Origin: a virus
Direction: 5' to 3' (one strand)
Virus record (IMG/VR): IMGVR_UViG_3300021478_000008
Coordinates: 1-43,055 of that record
Length of the DNA: 43,055 bases
Position numbers and translations under genes: made by a program. A model generated the notes under the pieces. The model had not been told where the DNA came from and ran no database searches. It saw only the letters and a list, made by a program, of their open reading frames with translations. Shown here piece by piece: positions 1-6,694 of the stretch (positions are counted from its first letter, which is position 1; the number at the start of each line of letters is the position of its first letter).

Positions 1-88
1 CCTGCCGCCGATCCCCGACGACGGCTCCGAGGCCGCCGCCTACGCCGCCGCCACGCTGGCTTACGAGTATCGCGGGATGGCGCGATGA
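1..88 (+). CDS. 3' end of small early protein (continued from 42735)
   Basis: This is the C-terminal part of the 93-residue protein that starts at 42735, repeated here because of the terminal overlap. The frame starts at base 2 and reads to a TGA at 86-88. The stop overlaps the next start in an ATGA junction, which indicates translational coupling. No family is recognised. It should not be counted as a second gene. Confidence 0.85.
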   Translation, partial: LPPIPDDGSEAAAYAAATLAYEYRGMAR

Positions 89-127
89 GCGTGGTGTATT
101 ACGTCCAGCACGGCCCGCGTCACATCG
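1..127. repeat. terminal direct repeat, left copy
   Basis: Bases 1-127 are identical to 42929-43055. The length equals a commonly used maximum assembler k-mer, so this is most simply the overlap left when a circular or circularly permuted genome is assembled. The unique genome is then 42,928 bp. It lies inside coding sequence, unlike most genuine phage terminal repeats. Confidence 0.95.
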
Positions 128-276
128 ACTACGAAGTGGTGCGCTGGGAGAACAAGGAAGGCGTCATCAAGAAATTGGTGGTGGCGGTGGCGCGGACGCC
201 GGAGAAGGCGGCCGTGACCTGCGAGATCTGGCGGCAACGCGAAAGGACGCGCAATGGCCAAGCGAACCAAACCTGA
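85..276 (+). CDS. hypothetical early protein, 63 aa
   Basis: A small soluble basic protein that opens with MSVVYYVQHGPRHIDYEVV and probably forms an N-terminal beta hairpin followed by a helix. The start is set by the ATGA overlap with the gene upstream. Its last 23 bases overlap the start of the next gene, so it sits inside a tightly packed rightward run of small genes downstream of the 42667 promoter. Its first 43 bases recur at the end of the window. No catalytic motif is visible and no function is proposed. Its position in an early promoter-proximal cluster fits a host-interaction gene, which is inference only. Confidence 0.75.
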   Translation: MSVVYYVQHGPRHIDYEVVRWENKEGVIKKLVVAVARTPEKAAVTCEIWRQRERTRNGQANQT

Positions 277-544
277 TGACCGCGTTGATAGCCAGCTGGC
301 GCGTGATCTGCACCAGCTGCTGTACGATCGCTACCGGATGGTCAGTTATGACTGGGTGGACACCGCCCAGCGCGCCAATTTGAGCGATGGCGACATCATG
401 GCCAGCCTCGTGGCGGTGATGTGCAGCGAGCTGACCCGTGCCGCGGTCTACCTCAAATTGGACCGCGATCGATTTCTGGAGATCTGCTGCCACGCCTATG
501 ACACCCGGCGGCGCGAAGGTTCCGGCCCGACACGTACCGCGTAA
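254..544 (+). CDS. hypothetical early protein, 96 aa
   Basis: A mainly helical soluble protein beginning MAKRTKPDDRVDSQLARDL, with no membrane segment. The ATG lies inside the 3' end of the preceding gene (23-base overlap), after a GGCAACGCGAAAGGA stretch that can serve as the ribosome site. The middle part (SDGDIMASLVAVMCSELTRA) looks like a compact helical bundle. A strong rho-independent terminator follows 14 bases after the stop, so this is probably the last gene of the first early transcript. No family is recognised. Confidence 0.75.
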   Translation: MAKRTKPDDRVDSQLARDLHQLLYDRYRMVSYDWVDTAQRANLSDGDIMASLVAVMCSELTRAAVYLKLDRDRFLEICCHAYDTRRREGSGPTRTA

Positions 545-557
545 CGGCCGGTTGACT

Positions 558-592
558 GGGGAGGGCGCCGCCAATGGGCCCTCCCCGATTTT
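558..592 (+). terminator. rho-independent terminator
   Basis: A perfect 9-bp G+C-rich stem (558-566 pairs with 578-586) with an 11-base loop, followed by GATTTTAT. It ends the early run 42735 to 544 and lies just before the next gene at 615. Confidence 0.8.
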
Positions 593-614
593 ATGCAACG
601 AGAAGGATGCGAGA

Positions 615-818
615 ATGTCTTGGAAACCCGAAGTGATCGCCGACAACACCGGCAAATGGTGCGGCAACGCGTTGTGCTTCGCCACCAAAGCCGAGGCCGA
701 GGCCTACGTCACCGAGCTGGCCTATCGCTGGAGCAGTGTCCGCAACCACCGCGTGGTCGAAAGCGAGGATCTGGTCAGCTACGTCTGGCGCAACGGGCAA
801 GCCGAGCCCATCACGTAA
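615..818 (+). CDS. conserved hypothetical phage protein, 67 aa
   Basis: Starts at an ATG seven bases after a good ribosome site (AGAAGGA, about 601-607); the open frame extends further upstream but crosses the terminator. The protein (MSWKPEVIADNTGKWCGNAL...) has an ATKAEAEAYVTELAYRW helix and a VVESEDLVSYVW strand, and it resembles small conserved proteins found in alphaproteobacterial phages and prophages. The fold suggests a small alpha/beta domain. The role is unknown. It is flanked by two hairpins (558-592 and 826-865), so it may form its own transcript unit. Confidence 0.8.
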   Translation: MSWKPEVIADNTGKWCGNALCFATKAEAEAYVTELAYRWSSVRNHRVVESEDLVSYVWRNGQAEPIT

Positions 819-825
819 CAACAGA

Positions 826-865
826 CGCCCCGGACGTGAGGGGGCTGCCAACTACTTCCGGGGCG
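826..865 (+). terminator. possible weak terminator hairpin
   Basis: A perfect 9-bp stem (826-834 pairs with 857-865) directly after the 67-residue gene. There is no U tract behind it, so it may be a pause, processing or mRNA-stability element rather than a true terminator. Confidence 0.4.
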
Positions 866-937
866 CCTGCGTCTCGGTTTGCATTGTGCATCACCACAAC
901 GCCGGTCCAACATAAGGCCGGTCAGGAGATCCCGCAA

Positions 938-1255
938 ATGAAGATCATCGTACCACCGAGCGTCGACCCCGCCGTCGCCGCCGAGGCCATCGGCATTATC
1001 CCGGCGTGGCTCGACGAGGACGATCCGCGGCCCGCCGCCAAGCAGTTTGATGAGCACTACCAGCACGGCGGCGGCTGGCAGCCCTTCATCGGCTTCAAAT
1101 TGTTGCCCGACGGCAGCCTCAAATATCCGGGTGACAAGCCGCTGAAGCCGCTCGCGGCGCTGGCGTTCCGCAAGGAGCTGGTGCTGTTCTTTCCGTTTGC
1201 GTGGGTGCTCATCTTGCAAAAAGACGGCACCTACGAAATCTGCCGGATGGACTGA
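938..1255 (+). CDS. hypothetical protein, 105 aa
   Basis: The ATG at 938 follows a GTCAGGAGAT ribosome site with good spacing; the longer open frame upstream runs through the previous gene and hairpin and is not used. The protein is acidic to neutral, with an N-terminal helix (PAVAAEAIGIIPAWLDED), a central GGGWQPFIGFKLLPDG strand pair and a hydrophobic stretch near residues 83-97 (LVLFFPFAWVLILQKDG) that may be a buried strand or a short membrane helix. The next gene begins on the base after its stop. No family is recognised. Confidence 0.75.
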   Translation: MKIIVPPSVDPAVAAEAIGIIPAWLDEDDPRPAAKQFDEHYQHGGGWQPFIGFKLLPDGSLKYPGDKPLKPLAALAFRKELVLFFPFAWVLILQKDGTYEICRMD

Positions 1256-1510
1256 ATGATCACTATCCTCGAACTGCACAACGTCTGCCCGTTCTGCGCC
1301 GCCCAGTGCGACACGGCAGCGGAGGTCGTGGAAGAGGATGTGGGTCCCACCGATGGCGACGTCAGCCTGTGCATCTACTGTGGCCAGTTCTCGATGTTCA
1401 AGCGCGATGCGCCGGGTGGCTTAAGGGTGCCGACCCGGCGCGAGGCCCGCGAGATTACCCGCAACACCGTCTTGCAGCGGCTGCACGCCGCGTGGCGCCT
1501 GCTGGGCTAG
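1256..1510 (+). CDS. small zinc-ribbon-like protein, 84 aa
   Basis: Contains two CxxC knuckles, VCPFCAAQC near residue 11 and LCIYCGQF near residue 39, spaced as in a zinc ribbon, followed by a basic helical C-terminus (RREAREITRNTVLQRLHAAW). Small phage zinc ribbons of this type often bind nucleic acid or a host protein; the exact role is unknown. The ATG starts immediately after the previous stop. Its TAG stop shares the CTAG at 1507-1510 with the stop of the leftward gene on the other strand, so the two transcription units converge with no spacer. Confidence 0.75.
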   Translation: MITILELHNVCPFCAAQCDTAAEVVEEDVGPTDGDVSLCIYCGQFSMFKRDAPGGLRVPTRREAREITRNTVLQRLHAAWRLLG

Positions 1511-1605
1511 CAGCCGCCCCACCAGCCCACCACCGTCAAGGTCGCACCCATCGCGATGACCGCGCCCACCGTCAATCCCGCGAGGAAGGCCCTGTCGGTG
1601 CTCAT
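1507..1605 (-). CDS. 32-aa membrane peptide
   Basis: Opens with MSTDRAFLAGLTVGAVIAMG and has one hydrophobic segment (about residues 8-28) ending in WWGGC. It lies 4 bases after the stop of the polysaccharide lyase gene and is the last frame of the leftward late block. No clear Shine-Dalgarno is seen, so it may rely on coupling to the gene above. A spanin or holin-accessory role is possible because the lysis genes lie nearby, but nothing in the sequence shows this. Confidence 0.5.
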   Translation of the reverse strand: MSTDRAFLAGLTVGAVIAMGATLTVVGWWGGC

Positions 1606-1609
1606 AGGC

Positions 1610-2371
1610 CTAGCCGGTGTACATGTGGATGTGGCTGAAGTCGGCCTTGGTCGTCTCCGGCGCCGCGCCGCGATAGATGCCGTTTTTCCAGTAGTATTTC
1701 GAGTTGGTGGCGCCGACCTTGCCGTTGAAGTTGACGATGTTTTTGCCGTCCCATGTCATCACAACGCTGCCGTTGCCGGTCGGTCCCATCTTGACCTTGG
1801 CCCGCAGATCCATCGGCTTGCCACGCTCGATCGCATTCGGCGACGTGTAGACGTAGTTGTTGGCGCTCTGCTTTGGCTCCTCCAGAGAAATCTGCAGCTT
1901 GTCGGTGTTCTGCTGGAGGTTGATCGAGAACGGCGCGTAGGTGGGCGCCACATTGGTGGTGGCGTGCAACTGCACCAGCGTGCACCAGCTGCCGGTGTTC
2001 TTCGGTCCGGCCAGCACGGTGATGATGCCTTCCCAATTCAGCAGTGCGCCTTCATCAAGATGATTTTGGTCAAAGCCGATCTCGCAGCGCTCGGCCTCGG
2101 GGCCATCGGTGTAGCTGCCGCCGGAGGCGGCCCAGACATCGCCATGGCGAACTTCGAACCGCAGCGTGTAGTCGTCCAGCTTGGTCAGGCTCCACGGGTT
2201 GGTGGTGTTGTTGCCGACGTCGAGGCCGTCGCATTTCCAGTACTGGCCGTTGGCGTTGGTGAAGTTCTCGATCAGGCCGTGCGTATTCGCGGGCGGCACC
2301 GGATCCGGCGGCGTGGCCTCGGTGTAGGTGAAAGTGCCGGTGGCGTTGGTGAAATTGATGGTCGGTGACAT
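1610..2371 (-). CDS. polysaccharide lyase-like depolymerase, 253 aa
   Basis: Resembles the phage and bacterial Polysacc_lyase family (PF14099, jelly-roll/concanavalin-like fold). Visible hallmarks are the strand pair TLRFEVRHGD...ERCEI with its Arg and Glu residues, an internal WCTLVQLHA strand, and a late KYYWKNGIYRG motif typical of that family. The likely role is cleavage of host capsular or exopolysaccharide, either as a tail-associated enzyme or one released at lysis. I chose the second ATG because the AGAGG ribosome site has about 9 bases of spacing to it but abuts the first ATG (2380). There is no signal peptide. It sits downstream of the tail fibre and lysin in the same transcript. 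Substrate is unknown. Confidence 0.7.
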   Translation of the reverse strand: MSPTINFTNATGTFTYTEATPPDPVPPANTHGLIENFTNANGQYWKCDGLDVGNNTTNPWSLTKLDDYTLRFEVRHGDVWAASGGSYTDGPEAERCEIGFDQNHLDEGALLNWEGIITVLAGPKNTGSWCTLVQLHATTNVAPTYAPFSINLQQNTDKLQISLEEPKQSANNYVYTSPNAIERGKPMDLRAKVKMGPTGNGSVVMTWDGKNIVNFNGKVGATNSKYYWKNGIYRGAAPETTKADFSHIHMYTG

Positions 2372-2449
2372 CGTTAGCATCCTCTGCAGATGTTGGGGTG
2401 AAGGTGTTCGGCCGGTGGTAGTATCGTGGGCTCGTCCGCGCCCGGCGCG

Positions 2450-2626
2450 TCAACGAATGGGGCTCCCGAACGCATGCAGCCCGAGGATCCCGATAAGAAG
2501 GAACAGGATGAACCAGCTCCCGAACGGCGCCCAAGTCTGGCCCGCGGGCCGCCACGGGTTCATGCCCCAAACGCCAAACACCAAGGTGAGAACATAGATC
2601 AGCCAGAACCAGATGTTGGCACCCAT
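2450..2626 (-). CDS. two-helix membrane protein, holin candidate, 58 aa
   Basis: A short frame with two hydrophobic segments, about residues 4-22 (NIWFWLIYVLTLVFGVWGM) and 35-52 (PFGSWFILFLLIGILGL), joined by a short polar loop. AGGGAGCTGACC upstream is a good ribosome site and the start lies 2 bases after the lysin stop. Two-helix size and direct linkage to a GH25 endolysin fit a small class II/III-like holin, but many phages of this type carry such membrane proteins without proof of function. The 78-base stretch before the lyase gene holds nothing else. Confidence 0.65.
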   Translation of the reverse strand: MGANIWFWLIYVLTLVFGVWGMNPWRPAGQTWAPFGSWFILFLLIGILGLHAFGSPIR

Positions 2627-2628
2627 GG

Positions 2629-3342
2629 TCAGCTCCCTGCTTTGCTCTCGTTGACCCGCACCGTGACCTTGACGTCGGGCGGCGCGGTGATCTCGACCAG
2701 CACCTCGCTCGTCACCGGCAGCGGATCGACATTCGCCGGGTTAATCCACGCCAGCAGCTGCCCGTCGCTGCCGTTGAAGCGGTTGAGGTCGACCGCGGTG
2801 CCGTCGATGCCGTCGACCGTGCCGCTCTCCGAGTACTGCCACAGCGTCCACGCCGGGTAGGTCGCCTCCGGCCAGCTCGGCGTGCCGGTGGTGTACTGCG
2901 CCAGCCACAGGTCGGTGTGGTCGGCGAGCACGGCGTCGTAGTTGTTGCCGAGCTGCTCCTTCAACAGATGGCCGCTGTAGACGGTGATCTTGAGGTCGCG
3001 CGGATCGGACAGCAGCACCTGCACCGCCTCGCGCAGGTCGTCGAGGCTGCAGCCGTCCTCCTCGTAATCGATCACCACGCGCTCGCCCGGCTGCGGATCC
3101 ACCACGCTCAGGAAGTATTCCATCTGCGCGGTGGCGTTGCCGGGCTTGATCCAGTGATAGCAGCACACCGCAATGCCCGCTTGAATGGCGTTGGCGCAGT
3201 TCTTCGCCCGGTTCGGATCTTCGTAAGAGGTGCCCTCGGTCGCCTTGTGGATCATGGCGATGACGCCCGCCGCCTTCACCTTGGCGAAATCGGGGAAGCC
3301 CTGCCAGTGCGAGATGTCGATGCATGTGACGGTGTCGCTCAT
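2629..3342 (-). CDS. GH25-family endolysin (lysozyme/muramidase), 237 aa
   Basis: A glycoside hydrolase family 25 muramidase, which cleaves the MurNAc-GlcNAc bond of peptidoglycan. Residues 1-190 carry the family signatures: CIDISHWQG with Asp9, HKATEGTSYEDP at 32-43, YHW at 62-64, the catalytic VVIDYEE with Asp92 and Glu94, LWLAQYT, and WTLWQYSESGTVDGIDG ending in DLNRF. Residues about 195-237 form a short beta-rich extension that may bind wall or capsid. There is no signal peptide, so release probably needs a holin; the two-helix gene downstream is the candidate. The start overlaps the upstream gene's stop by ATGA. Confidence 0.88.
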   Translation of the reverse strand: MSDTVTCIDISHWQGFPDFAKVKAAGVIAMIHKATEGTSYEDPNRAKNCANAIQAGIAVCCYHWIKPGNATAQMEYFLSVVDPQPGERVVIDYEEDGCSLDDLREAVQVLLSDPRDLKITVYSGHLLKEQLGNNYDAVLADHTDLWLAQYTTGTPSWPEATYPAWTLWQYSESGTVDGIDGTAVDLNRFNGSDGQLLAWINPANVDPLPVTSEVLVEITAPPDVKVTVRVNESKAGS

Positions 3343-3554
3343 TTCAGCTCCTCGATCCGTTGCCGCACGATAGCGCAGGTCTCCATCACGCTGACGAACT
3401 TGCCGTCTGATGTGTTGATCATGCAGCGCACGCCCTTGGTGAAGTCCTTGTTGTCGGCGCTGTCAGGCTTGGCCTCGCGCATCGAGGTGATCTGCGAAGC
3501 GACGACATCAATCTCGCGCCCGTCGAGCGTGTGCAGCACGATCAAGAGCGCCAA
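3339..3554 (-). CDS. hypothetical protein, 71 aa (TTG start)
   Basis: A small beta-rich protein, IVLHTLDGREIDVVASQIT, then MINTSDGKFVSVMETCAIV and a closing helix. The pattern of two strand-turn-strand units ending in a helix recalls FlbD-like small proteins but is too short to be certain. No ATG exists in the frame; TTG at 3554 lies 6 bases after the tail fibre stop and about 14 bases after GGGAGG, and a GTG further in is an alternative. Its stop overlaps the endolysin start by ATGA, so it is coupled to lysis. Function is unknown. Confidence 0.6.
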   Translation of the reverse strand: MALLIVLHTLDGREIDVVASQITSMREAKPDSADNKDFTKGVRCMINTSDGKFVSVMETCAIVRQRIEELK

Positions 3555-3559
3555 CGCGA

Positions 3560-5110
3560 TCAGTTCAGCCTCCCACGGGTGTCGGCCCAGCCCGACGTTA
3601 TGATGAAAAACTGGTTGTTACTTGCACCAGACGCCACCGCCATGATTTGCGCCAACGTGTTTGTCTGTATGTTGAACTGGCCCGAGGCCCACTGACCTGT
3701 AGCTTGGTTATACAGGCTCCAGTTGCCTCCCGGAGTGCCAACAGCCTGTGGCGATCCCAGCGGAGAATACACCAAGGCCGAGCCGCCCGGCCCTACCGTG
3801 TTGGAGTACTGACCCTGAAACAACGCGGTAACGACAGCACCAGACGGGACAGACAGCGTGATTGCCTGCGGTGTTGTTCCGAAGGTCGTGGTCAGCGCGG
3901 CATCCTGCACCGGAATGTCCCATAAAAAACTATCACCGTTCTGGTTGAATTTAATCCACTGCGAGGAGGCGTTGATCTTCATCGAACCGATGCGCCGGAA
4001 CAAGGTGAAACCCGCAGGCATCAAGGTCGGACCGTTTGCAGGCGTCGGCGTCGCGCTGAACACCAGATCAACTGCCGAGGTGGTCGGATTAAAAATCAGA
4101 AACCAGTGATACCATGTGTTCGTCGCAATCGCGCCGGTGTCGAGCCCGCCAGCCGCACTGCCAGCAGCCCATGCCGCCGTGGTCTTCGCCATCGCCGCCA
4201 CAAGTTTCATGAGGCGCACGCCGGTACTGTCGCAGGCCGCGCCCGGCGCCACGCTCAAGGTGGTCGAGGCACCTGCAGTGCTCATGGTCAGTCCGAACAG
4301 ATAACCGCGCAGCCCTATGGCAGTGATGGTTGCGGTGTCACCGGCGTCAACGTACTGCTTGGTTGCGGCGTCGAGCGCGGCGGCCGGATCACCCGCCAGC
4401 AGCACGCGGTTGAGCGCGCGCTTTACCGTAATCGCGGGTGGCGCAATCGCAACGCCGGTATCGTCATAGGCCTGCAGCGCGTAATCCGAACCGGCATTGG
4501 AGCCGCTTTCTGCGCCAGCGTCCCCCAGCGTGATCGCCCAGCGCAGTAGTGCAGCAGTGCGCGCCACGATGCGGGCGACATTGCCCGCCGTCTTGGTCAG
4601 GTTGAGACCGGGCTGCGCGTAGTTCAGCGTCAGGTCGCCGGTCATGGTGTCGCCAGTCTTCTTGACGTACAGCCCGACGTTGCTCGCCGCCCAAGCCCCC
4701 CACACCCCGCTGGCCATCACCCGCACGTAGCGGATATTGGCGGGGTCGGTTAAGTCGGTCGCCTCCAGCACGAAGTCGGTGGCGTTGGCGTAGTAGGCGA
4801 TGCCAGCAAAGGCATGACCCGCGACCGGCGCTGCACCGCTCGCAGTGATGGCCGCGTAGAACGAGCCTGCGCGCCATACATTACTGTCCCAGTTGGTGAC
4901 CACCTGCTTGAACTTTTCCGCGCTGAGATTATCGAGCGCGCTGTCGGGGCTGGTGGCGCCGGTGCCGCCCGCCACGATCGGCCGCGGCAGGTTGAGATCC
5001 TGCTCGACGTCGGCGGTGAAGGCGTTGTAGCGCGCGCTCTCGACCGTGTAGTTCGGCACCCCGTCGGTGCCGGGCGGCCGGTGGTAGATGTTTGAACCGT
5101 CACGCGGCAT
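3560..5110 (-). CDS. tail fibre protein, 516 aa
   Basis: Carries the repeat-type motifs of phage fibres: VAGGTGATSPDSALDNL near residues 46-62, VKKTGDTMTGDLTL near 148, and AATKQYVDAGD near 247, each typical of fibre shaft segments. The rest is Ala/Thr/Ser-rich beta structure ending in a probable receptor-binding or trimerising C-terminus (FFIITSGWADTRGRLN). The likely role is host recognition at the baseplate-less tail tip. The ATG lies directly after the stop of the upstream virion gene. No S74-type auto-processing domain is present here; that sits on another protein (8875-10320). The third base composition and codon use look like the neighbours. Confidence 0.82.
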   Translation of the reverse strand: MPRDGSNIYHRPPGTDGVPNYTVESARYNAFTADVEQDLNLPRPIVAGGTGATSPDSALDNLSAEKFKQVVTNWDSNVWRAGSFYAAITASGAAPVAGHAFAGIAYYANATDFVLEATDLTDPANIRYVRVMASGVWGAWAASNVGLYVKKTGDTMTGDLTLNYAQPGLNLTKTAGNVARIVARTAALLRWAITLGDAGAESGSNAGSDYALQAYDDTGVAIAPPAITVKRALNRVLLAGDPAAALDAATKQYVDAGDTATITAIGLRGYLFGLTMSTAGASTTLSVAPGAACDSTGVRLMKLVAAMAKTTAAWAAGSAAGGLDTGAIATNTWYHWFLIFNPTTSAVDLVFSATPTPANGPTLMPAGFTLFRRIGSMKINASSQWIKFNQNGDSFLWDIPVQDAALTTTFGTTPQAITLSVPSGAVVTALFQGQYSNTVGPGGSALVYSPLGSPQAVGTPGGNWSLYNQATGQWASGQFNIQTNTLAQIMAVASGASNNQFFIITSGWADTRGRLN

Positions 5111-6691
5111 CTATTCCTCCGTGGTCGGGTCGCCCATGAACCCGCGGTTCTTCAGCTGGTTGAGCATCTGGATGGTGATGGCGTTGCGGGTGCTCTCGCC
5201 GAAATTGCCGAGCCCGGGCCCGGCCACCGTGGGCGCGTTGGCGGCGCGCTCGCGGTACAGCGGCGAGCGCATCGCCATGCGGTCGGCCAGCTCACTCGCC
5301 GCGTTGACCATGGCGCGATTGCCCGCGCTCTTGACGGCGTATCCGGCCGCCGGAATGCCGATGCCCGCGATCAGCGGCTTGACGTCGCCGGTCATGAAGG
5401 CCGTCGCCGCGCCGCCTGCCCCAAGCGTGCCGCCGTAGGCCCCGAGGCCGCCGCCCATCAGATTGCCGAGACCACGCACGACGTTGGCGCCGGTGTCGCG
5501 GCGAACCACCGACCTTATGTCGGCCTTTTCTTCGGGGCTGTACCAGCGGCCTTCCCGGCTCTTGGGATTGAGCAGGGCAACGAGCTTTTGCCGATAGGTG
5601 TTCTCGACGTTCTGGCCGGAGTAGGCGCTGGCGGCGCGATCAGAGGCGTACTGGTTGGTTTCCTCGACGGTCTGGGTGCGCTTGGCGGCGCGGTAGTTGC
5701 CGCGGGCCTGATTGAGCAGCTGCCCGATCTGGGCCTGCTCCCTTGGACCACCACGAACCACGCCGCTCGGGTCCTGCATGTAGTTATCCAGCCACTGACG
5801 CGCCTGAGAAGCGCCCGGCTCATTGACGCCAGTGAGCTGCTGACGCAGCTCGTCAATGTTCTTGGGGCTGACGGTGGCGCCGACAACGCCGGGCTGATTG
5901 GCCTGCTGTCGGTTTTCACGACCGAGCCGCAGCGTCTCCCAGACGCTGGGGGATTTGACTTGGTTGGTGGTGCCATAGAGCTGCTGCTCCAGCGCGTCGA
6001 GGCCGCCCCAGAAATGGTTGGCATCATAGGCGATCGGGACGGCGTGGGTCGCGGTATAATTGCGGGTGGTCTCGGCTTTCAAATCGGCCGAACTCGGCGC
6101 CGTCGCCAGCGAGCGATCGGCGACGTTGGCACTGGGGCCAAACGGCGCCCCGAGCGCGCCGCCGAGCGCGCCGCCGATCAGCGCGTTGCGACCATAGTCG
6201 GACGCGTTGCCGCTGTAGGTGTTGCCCGCCGCCTGTGCGGCGCCGAGCACGCCGCCCTCGATGCCATAACCGACGGCCCGCGCCCCGGTGCCATAGGCGC
6301 CCGGCAATGCACCGCCGAGCGTGCGCGACACGGTGCGGCCGATCGCACCGGCGCCGGGCACGTAGGCCTGCGCGGTGCCGCCCGCGACGTCACCCGCGAC
6401 CGACAGATACGGACTGCGCTCGCGCCGCATCGCGCTGTCGGCAACCGCCTGATCAACGCCCGCCGAGTAGCTCGGCGCCTCGCCGGTCAAGGCGCGATAG
6501 CCGCCCTCCAGCCGGTCGCGCATCCCCATCGAGAAGGTGTTGGAGGCCGCCTTGGCAAAGTCGGCGGCATTGCCCAGTGCCGTGGCTGGCGGCGGGTAGT
6601 TGACCGGCGCGCGGTCTTCGAACGGGTTGCCCGAGATCGGCACCTGCGGCGGCGGCAACGGGGCGTCTTCATCGAATGGGTTGACTGGCAT
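5111..6691 (-). CDS. probable internal virion / ejection protein, 526 aa
   Basis: A large Ala/Gly-rich protein with a proline-rich N-terminus (NPFDEDAPLPPPQVP). Several small-residue amphipathic or hydrophobic stretches occur (about residues 100-185 and 405-455, for example GLGAYGGTLGAGGAATAFM) between polar helical parts. This composition and its place between the tail fibre and the transglycosylase-like protein match ejection proteins of podoviruses, which leave the virion and form a conduit through the envelope. The function is inferred from context and composition; there is no diagnostic enzymatic motif. The gene begins 3 bases after the upstream stop. Confidence 0.6.
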   Translation of the reverse strand: MPVNPFDEDAPLPPPQVPISGNPFEDRAPVNYPPPATALGNAADFAKAASNTFSMGMRDRLEGGYRALTGEAPSYSAGVDQAVADSAMRRERSPYLSVAGDVAGGTAQAYVPGAGAIGRTVSRTLGGALPGAYGTGARAVGYGIEGGVLGAAQAAGNTYSGNASDYGRNALIGGALGGALGAPFGPSANVADRSLATAPSSADLKAETTRNYTATHAVPIAYDANHFWGGLDALEQQLYGTTNQVKSPSVWETLRLGRENRQQANQPGVVGATVSPKNIDELRQQLTGVNEPGASQARQWLDNYMQDPSGVVRGGPREQAQIGQLLNQARGNYRAAKRTQTVEETNQYASDRAASAYSGQNVENTYRQKLVALLNPKSREGRWYSPEEKADIRSVVRRDTGANVVRGLGNLMGGGLGAYGGTLGAGGAATAFMTGDVKPLIAGIGIPAAGYAVKSAGNRAMVNAASELADRMAMRSPLYRERAANAPTVAGPGLGNFGESTRNAITIQMLNQLKNRGFMGDPTTEE

Positions 6692-6694
6692 CGC

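Noticed and set aside
1-127. True direct terminal repeat as in T7
   Set aside because: Too short, exactly 127 bp and within coding sequence; best explained as assembly overlap of a circular contig.
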